The notes below the pieces were generated by a model, which saw only the letters and a program-made list of their open reading frames with translations, was not told where the DNA came from and searched no databases. Below, in pieces: positions 50,185 through 58,518 of a stretch of DNA of 64,000 nt. Source of the DNA: Oscillospiraceae bacterium (GTDB taxonomy: Bacteria; Bacillota; Clostridia; Oscillospirales; Oscillospiraceae); contig CACWHX010000002.1 in NCBI GenBank assembly GCA_902760845.1, positions 1 through 64,000 of the forward strand, written 5' to 3'. Every line of letters begins with the position of its first letter. Within the stretch, counting starts at the first letter, position 1. The position numbers and the translations under genes were made by a program.

Positions 50185-50820
50185 TCAGTCCGCGGACGGT
50201 TCGGATTTGCGAATCTCGTCCAGATACGAGTACAGCGTGAATTTGGAAAAATCGAAAAATTCACACAGGCGGACGCTGGCCTTGGCCATGTGCAGCACGC
50301 CCTTTTCCTCCAGATAGCTGAGCGCCTCCAGCTTCTCCTTTTTCGTCATGTCGCGGGCCGCCTTGCCGCAGCGGCGCTCCACCTCCCGGAGGTGATACTC
50401 CATCAGATCGTCCAGCGAGGCGACGAACAGCTCCCGCTTTTTGGGCGCGGTGTCCTCGCCCAGAAAGGCCATCAGCTCCCGCTTGCCGCGCGCGGCGCTG
50501 GTGACATCCATGTTCACGCACACCGCGCCCACGACCTTGCCGTTTTCGCGGATGAAGGTGGTGGAGGACTTATACATCTTCCCATCCGGCATTTCCGTGA
50601 AATAAAAGGGGAGATCCGCAATGTCGCCGGTGGTCATATCAAAATTTTCAAAAAAGAGATTGGTGGGAGCGTCTCCCACCGCGCGCCCGGTGAGACTGTT
50701 GTAAATACGCACGATCGTGTGCTCGAACCCGTTGGTAAAATCATGGATCACGATCTCGCAGTTTTTTCCCATCATCTGAGAAAGATTTTCACAAAATCGC
50801 TCCAGCAAAGACCATTCCAT
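50185..50820 (-). CDS. YheO-type PAS/HTH transcriptional regulator
   Basis: A 211-residue regulator. The N-terminal YheO-like PAS domain (about 1-115; ENLSQMMGKNCEIVIHDF, then GKMYKSSTTFIRENGKVVGAVCVNMDVT) is followed by a C-terminal HTH_22 domain (about 150-205; ALSYLEEKGVLHMAKASVRLCEFFDFSKFTLYSYLDEI). Members regulate amino-acid or pyridoxal-related catabolic operons (for example DauR of D-amino acid use). It is transcribed away from the RidA-to-dehydratase operon and probably controls it through the inverted repeats in the shared intergenic region. Confidence 0.85.
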   Translation of the reverse strand: MEWSLLERFCENLSQMMGKNCEIVIHDFTNGFEHTIVRIYNSLTGRAVGDAPTNLFFENFDMTTGDIADLPFYFTEMPDGKMYKSSTTFIRENGKVVGAVCVNMDVTSAARGKRELMAFLGEDTAPKKRELFVASLDDLMEYHLREVERRCGKAARDMTKKEKLEALSYLEEKGVLHMAKASVRLCEFFDFSKFTLYSYLDEIRKSEPSAD

Positions 50821-50850
50821 ACGTGCCCCTCCCCGTTTTGATCTGCATCA

Positions 50851-50879
50851 ATCTTACCATTTGTCAGATTCGCGGTCAA
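50851..50879 (-). promoter_or_regulatory. Promoter of YheO-type regulator
   Basis: On the minus strand TTGACC (50874-50879), 17 bases, TAAGAT (50851-50856), about 30 bases before the ATG. Confidence 0.6.
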
Positions 50880-50915
50880 GAGAAAACAGAATATTTCTTT
50901 TGACAATCTGACAAA
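50860..50915. promoter_or_regulatory. Inverted operator-like repeat TTTGTCAGATT
   Basis: TTTGTCAGATT (50860-50870) recurs inverted as AATCTGACAAA (50905-50915), 34 bases apart. One arm lies within the spacer of the regulator promoter, so autoregulation is likely. A related TTTGTCG occurs further on. Confidence 0.5.
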
Positions 50916-50960
50916 ATTTTAGATTTATTTTGATATACTTACGACAAAATTGCATTTTTT

Positions 50961-51006
50961 CTAACAAAAAGTATGATTTAATATTGACAACATGACTTTT
51001 TGTTAG
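50961..51006. promoter_or_regulatory. 12-bp inverted repeat operator of the RidA operon
   Basis: CTAACAAAAAGT (50961-50972) and ACTTTTTGTTAG (50995-51006) are perfect complements 22 bases apart. The right arm fills the -35/-10 spacer and the left lies just upstream of the -35. Two helical turns separate the arms, fitting a dimer or tetramer regulator. Confidence 0.65.
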
Positions 51007-51012
51007 TACAAT
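50984..51012 (+). promoter_or_regulatory. Promoter of ridA-transporter-M20-dehydratase operon
   Basis: TTGACA (50984-50989), 17 bases, TACAAT (51007-51012), a near-consensus site 38 bases before the ATG. Confidence 0.8.
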
Positions 51013-51050
51013 CCAATCAAAATCTAAAAATTTGTTAGGAGGCAATGCAC

Positions 51051-51512
51051 ATGAAAATCGAACAGAGGCTTCAGGCGCTGGGCATCGCGCTGCCGGAGGC
51101 GGCAAAGCCGCTGGCAATGTATGTCCCGGTGAAACAGACGGGGAAGATTCTGTACATCTCCGGGCAGATTCCCGCCGTGGATGGAAAGCCCGCGTTTCTC
51201 GGAAAAGTGGGCGAGGACGTGACGCTGGAGCAGGCGCAGGAGGCGGCGAGACTCTGCATCGTCAACATGCTCTCGGTGGTAAAGGGCCACATCGGCGACC
51301 TGGACAGGGTCCGGCAGGTGGTGAGCATTCAGGCCATCGTGGCGAGCAGGACCGGCTTTGACCAGCAGCATGTGGTGGCGAATGCCGCGTCGCAGCTCTT
51401 GTGGGACGTGTTTGGCGAGGCCGGGCGCCACGCCCGCACCGCCGTGGGCACCAACCAGCTCCCTTTGAACGTCCCCATTGAAATCATGGGCGCCTTTGAA
51501 ATCGAAGCGTAA
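51051..51512 (+). CDS. RidA family protein
   Basis: A 153-residue member of the YjgF/YER057c/UK114 family. Relatives hydrolyse reactive enamine/imine intermediates such as 2-aminoacrylate, formed by PLP serine/threonine dehydratases. Such a dehydratase is encoded in the same operon. The core shows KQTGKILYISGQIPAVDGKPAF and the terminal NQLPLNVPIEIMGAFEI. The catalytic Arg of canonical RidA (near position 105) is not clearly present (the aligned part reads ARTAVGTNQLP, with Arg before Thr), so an IVKFVDHP-unlike RidA subfamily is possible. ATG at 51051 is 8 bases after AGGAGG. Confidence 0.85.
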   Translation: MKIEQRLQALGIALPEAAKPLAMYVPVKQTGKILYISGQIPAVDGKPAFLGKVGEDVTLEQAQEAARLCIVNMLSVVKGHIGDLDRVRQVVSIQAIVASRTGFDQQHVVANAASQLLWDVFGEAGRHARTAVGTNQLPLNVPIEIMGAFEIEA

Positions 51513-51564
51513 TCGGGAAGCGAAAACAGAGCGCTTCCATTCATGACATAAAGGAGAATTGAAG

Positions 51565-52746
51565 ATGACAGTTGTTCTTGCTTTTACAGCGCTGGCCGCG
51601 ATGCTGGCCGTGGGCGACGTTGCCGCCATCAAGACCAAGGCGGTCCTGGGGCAGATGTTTGTGTTTGCGGTTTTGCTGCTGGCGGCGTTCTGGTGCGGAA
51701 TGCCCACGAATTTCATCGAGCTCACCGGCGCGACGACGATCGGCGGCCTCTGCGCCGCGCTGATGCTGGTGAGCCAGGGCAGCGCCCTGACGCTGCGGCA
51801 GTTTGCGAGGGAGTGGAAGACCGTGGCGATCGGGTTCATCCAGGTGGCGCTGGTCTGCGTGTTCTGCATCCTGTTCGGCGGCTTCATTCTGGACAGGATC
51901 ATGGCCTACGCGGGCGCGCCGATCGTGTCCGGCGCGCTGGTGGCCTACCTGGTGATGTCTGAGCCGCTGACGGAGGCCGGCATGTACGACGTGGCTGCCT
52001 TCTGCATGATGATTATGATCCTGCAGAACTTCGTGGGCATTCCCATCGCGGGCGCGCTCATGCGCCGCGACGCCAGGAAGCTGATTGCCAGCGGCGAGAT
52101 CGAAAACTATCGCGGCCTCGCGGCCGACTCCTCCGCCGGCAGAGAGAAAAAGAAGCCGATCCCCGCGCTGCCGGAGAAATTCCGGAAGCCCACGGTTCTC
52201 ATTTTCAAAGGGGCGCTGATTGCGCTGCTGAGCTTCTGGGTATCGGGCCTGACCAACGGCACGGTGAATGCGCTGCTGCTGTGCATGATCTTCGGCGTGG
52301 TGTTCTCTGCCCTCGGCTTCCTTGAGAACAACTATCTGGAACAGGCCAATGCGCAGGGCATCGTGCTGATGTTCGTGGTGTTCTATATCTTTGCGTCATG
52401 GTCCAACACCACCCCGGAAATGGTTCTGAACAATCTTTTCCCGGTGGTGAAAATTCTGGCGCTGGGCGTGGTGGCGATCCTGTTCGGCGGCTTTGTCTGC
52501 TCCAGGCTCTTCAAGGTCAGCTTTGGCATGGCCACGGCCATCGGTCTCACGGGGCTGTTCGGCTTTCCAACGACGTATTACATTGCCAAGACGGTCTCGG
52601 AGACCGTGGGGGAGAACGACGCGGATCGTCAGGCCATTGAGAACTACATGCTGCCGAAAATGCTGGTAGCCGGCTTTGCCACCGTGACCATCGGGTCTGT
52701 CGTCGCGGCGTCTCTGATGCTGCCGCTGCTGAAATCTCTGCTGTAA
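51565..52746 (+). CDS. Polytopic membrane protein, probable transporter
   Basis: A 393-residue protein with about ten or eleven hydrophobic segments and a short charged loop in the middle (about 175-212; LMRRDARKLIASGEIENYRG, REKKKPIPALPEKFRKP). The two-halves layout and GLTGLFGFPTTYYIAKT late in the sequence recall GltS-like or DUF3100-type carriers, but I cannot assign the family. The operon context (M20 hydrolase, dehydratase) suggests uptake of an N-acyl amino acid or dipeptide-like substrate. The ATG at 51565 lies 8 bases after AAGGAG. Confidence 0.75.
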   Translation: MTVVLAFTALAAMLAVGDVAAIKTKAVLGQMFVFAVLLLAAFWCGMPTNFIELTGATTIGGLCAALMLVSQGSALTLRQFAREWKTVAIGFIQVALVCVFCILFGGFILDRIMAYAGAPIVSGALVAYLVMSEPLTEAGMYDVAAFCMMIMILQNFVGIPIAGALMRRDARKLIASGEIENYRGLAADSSAGREKKKPIPALPEKFRKPTVLIFKGALIALLSFWVSGLTNGTVNALLLCMIFGVVFSALGFLENNYLEQANAQGIVLMFVVFYIFASWSNTTPEMVLNNLFPVVKILALGVVAILFGGFVCSRLFKVSFGMATAIGLTGLFGFPTTYYIAKTVSETVGENDADRQAIENYMLPKMLVAGFATVTIGSVVAASLMLPLLKSLL

Positions 52747-52769
52747 AAAACAGATCGGGAGGTATGGAA

Positions 52770-54092
52770 ATGACGGTTGAGGAACTCAAAAAAACTGCCT
52801 GCGACGCCATTGACGCGCACAGAGAGGACATCATCGCCCTGGGCGAGCGCATCGCCGCGGAGCCGGAGCTGGGCTTCAAGGAGGTTCGGACGGCCGCCAA
52901 GATTCAGGCCGTGCTGGACAGCCTGAATCTCCCGCACGAGGACCAGGTGGCGATCACCGGCATCGTCGCCCCGCTGAAGGGGCGGCGCAGCAAGCTGAAC
53001 GTTGCCATCCTGGGCGAGCTGGACGCCGTGGTGGTTCCCGGTCACCCCAAGGCCGATCCTGTGACCGGCGCTGCGCACTGCTGCGGGCACCATGCGCAGT
53101 CCGCCGCGGTGGCGGGCGTGGCCTACGCGCTGGCAACCACGGACCTCATGCGGCATCTGGACGGCGATATCACGCTCATGTTTGTCCCTGCGGAGGAGGG
53201 TGTGGAGCTGGAATACCGCAGGGGACTCATCGACGCGGGAAAGCTCTCCATGCTGGGCGGCAAGCCGGAATTTATTGTGCGCGGCGTGTTTGACGACGTG
53301 GACATGATGCTCATGCAGCACACCGACTGCACGGAAAACGGCGACCGCGCCTGCAAGGCCACCGGAGGAGGCACCAGAGGTGCGCTGGGCGTCATCGCGA
53401 AGACCGTGCGCTATATTGGGAAGGAGGCCCACGGCGCGAGACCGTATGAGGGCATCAACGCGCTGAACGCCGCCGAGCTGGGGCTCATGGGCATCCATGC
53501 CCAGCGGGAGACCTTCCGGGACGAGGACAACATCCGCATTCATCCCATCATCACCAAGGGCGGCGACCTGGTGAACGTCGTCCCGGCGGACGTCCGGATC
53601 GAGACCTACGTGCGCGGCAGCAGCAACGAGGCCATTGCCGACGCCTCGGAAAAGGTGAATCGCGCCCTCCGCGCGGGGGCCATGGCGGTGGGCGCGCGGT
53701 GTGAGATCACGGAGATGCCCATCTGCATGTCTCTGGTGGAGAGCGAGGAGCTGAAGGACGTGGCCTACGACAATCTCCGCTATGTGTTCGGCGAGGAGCG
53801 CTGCGCCCGAAACGGCGAGGGCGTCTGCTCCGAAACGAGCGATGTCTCCAATCTGATGCCCACCATCCAGATGATGATCGGCGGCGCCAGCGGCAAGCTG
53901 CACGGCGACGACTTTCGGATTGCCGACCCGGACCTGGCATATATCGGCGCGGCGAAGGCCCTGGTCTGCACCGCCATTGACCTACTTGCAAACGGCGCGG
54001 AAAAGGGGCAAAATGTAAAAGACCGGTTCCATGCGCCGCTCACCAGGGAAGCGTACCTGAGAGATTGGTGCAAGCTCCCGGAGCGGGTGTAG
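52770..54092 (+). CDS. M20 family amidohydrolase (AbgA/AbgB-like)
   Basis: A 440-residue metal-dependent amidohydrolase of the M20D type. Metal-site motifs are GELDAVVVPGHPKADP, AAHCCGHHAQSAAV, PAEEGVELE and, late, DVSNLMP with HGDDF. A lid or dimerisation domain (about 200-320) begins TVRYIGKEAHGARPYEGINALNA. Relatives cleave p-aminobenzoyl-glutamate, N-acyl amino acids, or indole-acetyl amino acids. The ATG at 52770 is 7 bases after GGGAGG (52764 is too close). The downstream dehydratase suggests that the released amino acid is serine- or threonine-like. Confidence 0.85.
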   Translation: MTVEELKKTACDAIDAHREDIIALGERIAAEPELGFKEVRTAAKIQAVLDSLNLPHEDQVAITGIVAPLKGRRSKLNVAILGELDAVVVPGHPKADPVTGAAHCCGHHAQSAAVAGVAYALATTDLMRHLDGDITLMFVPAEEGVELEYRRGLIDAGKLSMLGGKPEFIVRGVFDDVDMMLMQHTDCTENGDRACKATGGGTRGALGVIAKTVRYIGKEAHGARPYEGINALNAAELGLMGIHAQRETFRDEDNIRIHPIITKGGDLVNVVPADVRIETYVRGSSNEAIADASEKVNRALRAGAMAVGARCEITEMPICMSLVESEELKDVAYDNLRYVFGEERCARNGEGVCSETSDVSNLMPTIQMMIGGASGKLHGDDFRIADPDLAYIGAAKALVCTAIDLLANGAEKGQNVKDRFHAPLTREAYLRDWCKLPERV

Positions 54093-54164
54093 CTGTCATG
54101 GTGCGGGGCACTGCGCCGCACCACAGGAAAAATAAGATTGCGGAAACAGGAGGCTGTCAAAAAG

Positions 54165-55100
54165 ATGAGCGAACATCTCTATGCGAACACGGCGCTGTGG
54201 GAGGTCCCCGCGCTGTCCATTCCCGGAAAAACCGTGCGCTTCAAGATGGAGGCGTTCCAGCCCTGCGGCTCGTTCAAGCTGCGTGGTATGGAGTGCGCCT
54301 GTCGGGACGCGTTGGCAAACGGCGCGACACGGTTTCTCTCCTCCTCCGGCGGCAACGCCGGCCTTGCCGTGGCGTATGTTGGAAACGCGCTGCACGTCCC
54401 GGTCACCGTTGTGCTGCCGAAGACGACGGCCGACGCCACGGTGGAGAAGCTGCGCGGCCTGAACGCCGAGGTCGTCATCCACGGCGACGCATGGGACGAG
54501 GCGCACGCCTACTGTCTGGCGCACAGCGGAAGCGACGCCGCGGTTGCCTACATTCCGCCGTTTGACCATCCAAAGCTCTGGGAGGGGCACGCCACCATCG
54601 TGGATGAGCTGGCGGAGCAGTGCGCCGGAGAGCCGGATCTCATCATTGTCTCCGTGGGCGGCGGGGGGCTCCTGTGCGGCATCATGGAGGGCTTGAAGCG
54701 CAATCACTGGGAGCACACCCACGTGCTGGCGGTGGAAACGGTGGGCGCGGACTCTCTGAACTGCGCCTGCGAGGCGGGCCATCTCGTCACGCTGGACGGC
54801 ATCCGCTCCGTGGCGAAAAGCCTCGGCGCGAAGCGCGTGTCGGAAACGGCGCTGGCCTATGCCCGGACAGAGCGGGTCACGCCCCTGCGCGTGGAGGACG
54901 CGCGCGCGGTCGCCGCGTGCCTGCGCTTTGCGGATGAGGCGCGCGTTGTCGTGGAGCCCGCCTGCGGCGCGACGCTGGCGGCCGTGCTGGACCAGATGGA
55001 GGCGCTGGCGCCGTATGAAACCATCGTCGCCGTGGTGTGCGGCGGGGCGAACGTGGATTTGCGCACGCTGAACCAGTGGAAGGAGACCTTCGGGCTGTAA
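54165..55100 (+). CDS. PLP-dependent serine/threonine dehydratase family protein
   Basis: A 311-residue fold-type II PLP enzyme. The PLP lysine is Lys38 in QPCGSFKLRG, the substrate/phosphate loop SSGGNAGLAVAY, and the cofactor phosphate loop SVGGGGLL. The size without an ACT domain is like catabolic L-serine dehydratase or serine/threonine deaminase. Products would be pyruvate or 2-oxobutyrate plus ammonia via 2-aminoacrylate type enamines. ATG at 54165 has CAGGAGG 11 bases upstream. It is last in the operon; a hairpin follows. Confidence 0.88.
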   Translation: MSEHLYANTALWEVPALSIPGKTVRFKMEAFQPCGSFKLRGMECACRDALANGATRFLSSSGGNAGLAVAYVGNALHVPVTVVLPKTTADATVEKLRGLNAEVVIHGDAWDEAHAYCLAHSGSDAAVAYIPPFDHPKLWEGHATIVDELAEQCAGEPDLIIVSVGGGGLLCGIMEGLKRNHWEHTHVLAVETVGADSLNCACEAGHLVTLDGIRSVAKSLGAKRVSETALAYARTERVTPLRVEDARAVAACLRFADEARVVVEPACGATLAAVLDQMEALAPYETIVAVVCGGANVDLRTLNQWKETFGL

Positions 55101-55152
55101 CGGCCAGGCGGACGCGCCCGCGCGAAGCGATTTTGCTGGTTCATTTGACAGA

Positions 55153-55182
55153 CAAACGGGCCGCCTCCGGGCGGCTCGTTTG
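55153..55182. terminator. Hairpin after the dehydratase operon
   Basis: A 13-bp stem with one wobble, CAAACGGGCCGCC and GGCGGCTCGTTTG, loop TCCG. Only a weak T content follows, so it is a probable rather than sure terminator. Confidence 0.5.
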
Positions 55183-55211
55183 CACATTGCGCACAAAATG
55201 AAAAATAGGGC

Positions 55212-55240
55212 TTGCAATTTGTGCGATACCGTGTTAAAGT
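55212..55240 (+). promoter_or_regulatory. Promoter of the T-box/trpXYZ operon
   Basis: TTGCAA (55212-55217), 17 bases, TAAAGT (55235-55240), with TGT before the -10. Confidence 0.65.
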
Positions 55241-55246
55241 ATGGGC

Positions 55247-55520
55247 ATCCGAAAAACCGATGACCGAGAAGAGTAGCCATGGCGGAAGCTTTTAGCGAGC
55301 GGCAGACGGTGGAAGTGCCGCAGGGGAAGCATGGTGAATGGACTTGCGAGGGCAAACCGATTGCGTTGCATGAGGGGCGACGGCGGACCGCGGCCGTTAT
55401 CCGGCGGAGCGTATGATGGTACGCAGCGAGAGGGCGCCGCGAGGCGTCAATGTGGGTGGCACCGCAGGATGTTCAGTCTTGTCCCATGAAGCGAAGGCTT
55501 CGTGGAGCAGGGCTTTTTTG
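55247..55520 (+). ncRNA. T-box riboswitch, tryptophan specificity
   Basis: A leader of about 270 bases. It contains AGTA in the lower stem I (GAGAAGAGTAGCC), the specifier loop GAATGGAC with TGG (Trp codon, 55339-55341) followed by a purine, and the T-box sequence GTGGGTGGCACCGCAGG (55452-55468). A terminator stem (AGTCTTG...CAGGGCT with an inner TGAAGC/GCTTCG hairpin, 55475-55514) ends in TTTTTT. Uncharged tRNA-Trp would pair with the specifier and the T-box bulge and favour antitermination. It precedes an ABC transporter of the TrpX type, which agrees with the specifier. Confidence 0.9.
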
Positions 55521-55571
55521 TTTGTGCAAAAAGCATCAAGATCCGTCAAAAATGAGAAAAGGAGAATCGCA

Positions 55572-56642
55572 ATGAATACGAGCATTCGGAAAATCCTCTG
55601 TTTGGTCCTTGCGCTGGCCTGCGTTTTCGCGCTGGCGGCCTGCGGCCAGAAGACCACGAGCACCGAGCCGGAGGGCTCCGCCGCCGCGCCGTCCGAGGCC
55701 GGCGCGGTCTATACCGTCGGCATCGTCAAGTTTGTCGATCACCCGTCCCTGAATCAGATCGTTGACAACATCCAGAAGCAGCTGGACGCGCTGAGCGCCG
55801 AGCTGGGCGTGACGTTTGACTACAGCGTCTACGACGGGCAGGCCGACGCCACCACGCTGAACCAGATCGGCGCGGAGCTGGTCGATCAGGGCGTGGATAT
55901 CATCGTTCCCGTGGCCACCCCCGCCGCGCAGGTCATGAAGTCCGTCACCGAGGGCACGGATATCCCCGTGGTGTTCGCCGCCGTCTCCGATCCCGTCTCC
56001 GCCGGCCTTGTGGATAGCATGGACGCGCCCGGCGACGCCATCACCGGCACCTCCGACAGTCTGAACACGCAGGCGATTCTGGACCTGATGTTCGCGGCCG
56101 ATCCCGAGCTTGACTATGTGGGCCTGCTCTACTCCAAGAGCGAGGACGCCTCCGCGCAGCCCATTGCCGACGCCATCGCCTATCTGGAGGCGAAGAACGT
56201 GCGGTATATCGAAAAGACCGGCACGAGCACGGACGAGATCATGTCCGCGGCTGACGCGCTGGTGGCCGAGGGCGTAGGCGCGGTGTTCACCCCCACGGAC
56301 AACACTGTCCAGTCCGCGGAGCTCGCCATCTATGAGAAATTCCTCGACGCCAACATCCCGCACTACGGCGGCGCGGACTCCTTTGCGCTCAACGGCGCGT
56401 TTGCGGGCTACGGCGTGGACTATGCCGTGCTGGGCGCCGCCACGGCCGATATGGTGGCCGACATTCTGGTGAACGGCGCCGACCCCGCGTCCATGGCGGT
56501 TCAGACGTTTGACAACGGCATCGCCACGATCAACACCGACACCTGCGCGGCCATCGGCTTCGATCTCGACACGATCCGGGAGGCGTTCAAGGATCTCTGC
56601 ACGCAGCTCGTCGAGACTACCACGGCGGAGGAGTTTGAATAA
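55572..56642 (+). CDS. trpX: TrpX-type ABC transporter substrate-binding lipoprotein
   Basis: A 356-residue lipoprotein of the ABC_sub_bind family (PF04392). The signal peptide ends in the lipobox LAAC (Cys24). The mature part starts with a low-complexity linker, then YTVGIVKFVDHPSLNQIV and the two-lobed fold (VDIIVPVATPAAQVMKS, PVVFAAVSDPVSAGLVDS). In Firmicutes such proteins are linked to tryptophan uptake by T-box control, as here. The ATG at 55572 follows AAAAGGAGAA; the frame further up runs through the T-box terminator. trpY and trpZ follow. Confidence 0.9.
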   Translation: MNTSIRKILCLVLALACVFALAACGQKTTSTEPEGSAAAPSEAGAVYTVGIVKFVDHPSLNQIVDNIQKQLDALSAELGVTFDYSVYDGQADATTLNQIGAELVDQGVDIIVPVATPAAQVMKSVTEGTDIPVVFAAVSDPVSAGLVDSMDAPGDAITGTSDSLNTQAILDLMFAADPELDYVGLLYSKSEDASAQPIADAIAYLEAKNVRYIEKTGTSTDEIMSAADALVAEGVGAVFTPTDNTVQSAELAIYEKFLDANIPHYGGADSFALNGAFAGYGVDYAVLGAATADMVADILVNGADPASMAVQTFDNGIATINTDTCAAIGFDLDTIREAFKDLCTQLVETTTAEEFE

Positions 56643-56655
56643 TTCCGTCATTCGC

Positions 56656-56686
56656 ACACCGGGCGCCCGTACCGGACGCCCGGTGT
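56656..56686. other. Intercistronic hairpin trpX-trpY
   Basis: ACACCGGGCG and CGCCCGGTGT form a perfect 10-bp stem, 11-base loop, followed by TTTAT. It may protect the trpX message or reduce read-through so that the binding protein is made in excess. Confidence 0.5.
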
Positions 56687-56713
56687 TTATCCCATGAAGG
56701 AGGGAAATCTGTC

Positions 56714-57661
56714 ATGGCAGGCTTCTTTTCCCTGAACGTTTTGCAGACGGCGCTGGAGGTCGGCCTGATCTATGGGCTGGTCGCCCTGGCGCTGTTCATC
56801 AGCTTTTCCATTCTGAATATCGCCGACCTTTCCACCGACGGCTGCTTCACGCTGGGCTGCGCCGTCGGCGCAATGCTGACCATCGCGGGACACCCCATCC
56901 TCGCGCTCTTCGCGGCGATGGCGGCGGGCGTCCTCTCCGGCTACGTCACGGCCTTTCTGCAGACGCGGCTGGGCGTGGAGAGCATCCTCGCGGGCATCAT
57001 TGTGAACACCGCGCTCTATACGATTAATCTTGCCGTGATGGGCTTTTCCTCCAATGTATCCATCTTTGGACGCGACACGGTCTTTACGCTCACGCGCGGC
57101 CTGCTGGGGGACAGCCCGACGAGCCGCATCCTGGTGCTCGCGGCGCTGCTGGCGGTCGTCTGCATCCTGCTGATCCGCTTTTTCGGCACGACGCTGGGCC
57201 TTTCCATCCGCGCCACGGGCGACAGTCCGGATATGGTGAGCGCCTCGTCCATCAACCCGAAGCTCACCATCACGGTCGGCCTCTGTCTCTCCAACTCCCT
57301 CACGGCGCTCTCCGGGTGCCTGATCGGGCAGTATAACAAGACCTGCGACATCAATCTCGGCACCGGCATGGTCACCATCGCGCTTGCCAGTCTCATCATC
57401 GGCGAGGTGTTCGCCGGGAAGAAGGGCGGCGTTGCGCGCCGCGTCTTCTGCGTGGTGCTCGGCAGCATCGTTTACCGGTTCATCATTGCGATCGCGCTGC
57501 GCCTGAATATCTCCACGGAGTATTTCAAGCTCGTCTCCGCCGTCATTGTGGCCGTGGCCATCGCGACGCCGCGCGTCCGCGAGCGCGCGAAGCTGGAGCG
57601 CATCAAATCCATGTCGCGCCGGATGCGCGCGGAGCGGAAGGAGGGCGCCGCCGATGCTTGA
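56714..57661 (+). CDS. trpY: TrpY-type ABC transporter permease
   Basis: A 315-residue permease of the branched-chain amino acid/ribose type (BPD_transp_2). It has about eight membrane helices, with GLIYGLVALALFISFSILNIADLSTDGCFTLG at the start and the coupling-loop region IRATGDSPDMVSASSINPKLT. The C-terminal tail is basic. GAAGGAGGG precedes the ATG. Its last 8 bases overlap trpZ. Confidence 0.9.
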   Translation: MAGFFSLNVLQTALEVGLIYGLVALALFISFSILNIADLSTDGCFTLGCAVGAMLTIAGHPILALFAAMAAGVLSGYVTAFLQTRLGVESILAGIIVNTALYTINLAVMGFSSNVSIFGRDTVFTLTRGLLGDSPTSRILVLAALLAVVCILLIRFFGTTLGLSIRATGDSPDMVSASSINPKLTITVGLCLSNSLTALSGCLIGQYNKTCDINLGTGMVTIALASLIIGEVFAGKKGGVARRVFCVVLGSIVYRFIIAIALRLNISTEYFKLVSAVIVAVAIATPRVRERAKLERIKSMSRRMRAERKEGAADA

Positions 57662-58469
57662 AGTGCAGCGGATCTCCAAGACCTTCAATGCCGGGACGGT
57701 CAACGAAAAGAAGGCCATTCAGAACCTGAGTCTCACGCTGCGGGACGGGGAATTTGCCACCATCGTCGGCTCCAACGGCGCGGGAAAGTCCACGCTCTTC
57801 AACGCCATTGCCGGCACGTTCTACGTGGACCAGGGCTCCGTGACGCTGAACGGCGCGGACATCACCTTTCTGCCGGAGCATAAGCGGAGCAGCAGCATCG
57901 GGCATCTGTTTCAGGACCCGCTTAAGGGCACGGCGCCGCATATGACGATTGAGGAAAATCTCGCCGTGGCGTATTTGCGCACGGCGCGGCGGGGATCCCT
58001 GTTCAGCCGCGTCACGAAGAAGGACCGGGAGCTGTTTCGCGAGAAGCTGCGGGAGCTGGATATGGGGCTGGAGGACCGGATGAAAACGCCTGTCGGCCTG
58101 CTCTCCGGCGGGCAACGGCAGGCGCTCACGCTGCTGATGGCCACGATGGTCACGCCGGAGCTGCTGCTGCTCGACGAGCACACCGCCGCGCTCGACCCGG
58201 TCACGGCGGAAAAGGTGCTGGAGCTGACCAAGCGCGTGGTCTCGGAGGGGAAGCTCTCCTGTCTCATGATTACGCACAATATGCAGCAGGCGCTCTCCCT
58301 CGGCACGCGCACCATCATGATGGACGGCGGGCGCATCGTGCTCGACCTTTCCGGCGACGCGCGCAAGGGGATGACGGTGCCGGACCTGCTGGAGCAGTTT
58401 GCCGCCAAGTCCGGACAGAAATTCGACAACGACCGGATCCTGCTTTCCACGATCGAGGAGCAGGAATAA
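57654..58469 (+). CDS. trpZ: TrpZ-type ABC transporter ATP-binding protein
   Basis: A 271-residue ABC ATPase. Walker A GSNGAGKST (about 40-48), Q-loop region LFQDPLKGT, signature LSGGQRQAL (about 149), Walker B LLLLDEHTAALD, H-loop MITHNMQQAL. All elements are intact. The ATG at 57654 overlaps trpY; the upstream frame from 57546 is inside trpY. It completes the trpXYZ uptake system under the tryptophan T-box. The second repeat element follows 11 bases after the stop. Confidence 0.92.
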   Translation: MLEVQRISKTFNAGTVNEKKAIQNLSLTLRDGEFATIVGSNGAGKSTLFNAIAGTFYVDQGSVTLNGADITFLPEHKRSSSIGHLFQDPLKGTAPHMTIEENLAVAYLRTARRGSLFSRVTKKDRELFREKLRELDMGLEDRMKTPVGLLSGGQRQALTLLMATMVTPELLLLDEHTAALDPVTAEKVLELTKRVVSEGKLSCLMITHNMQQALSLGTRTIMMDGGRIVLDLSGDARKGMTVPDLLEQFAAKSGQKFDNDRILLSTIEEQE

Positions 58470-58480
58470 ACAACAGCGAA

Positions 58481-58518
58481 AACCCGCCCCTGCGGCCAAG
58501 CGGCCGCAGGGGCGGGTT
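58481..58518. repeat. Left copy of the 38-bp hairpin flanking repeat element 2
   Basis: AACCCGCCCCTGCGGCC and its exact complement form a 17-bp stem around AAGC. It recurs at 58723-58760 with a single change. This copy lacks a T run. Confidence 0.85.
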
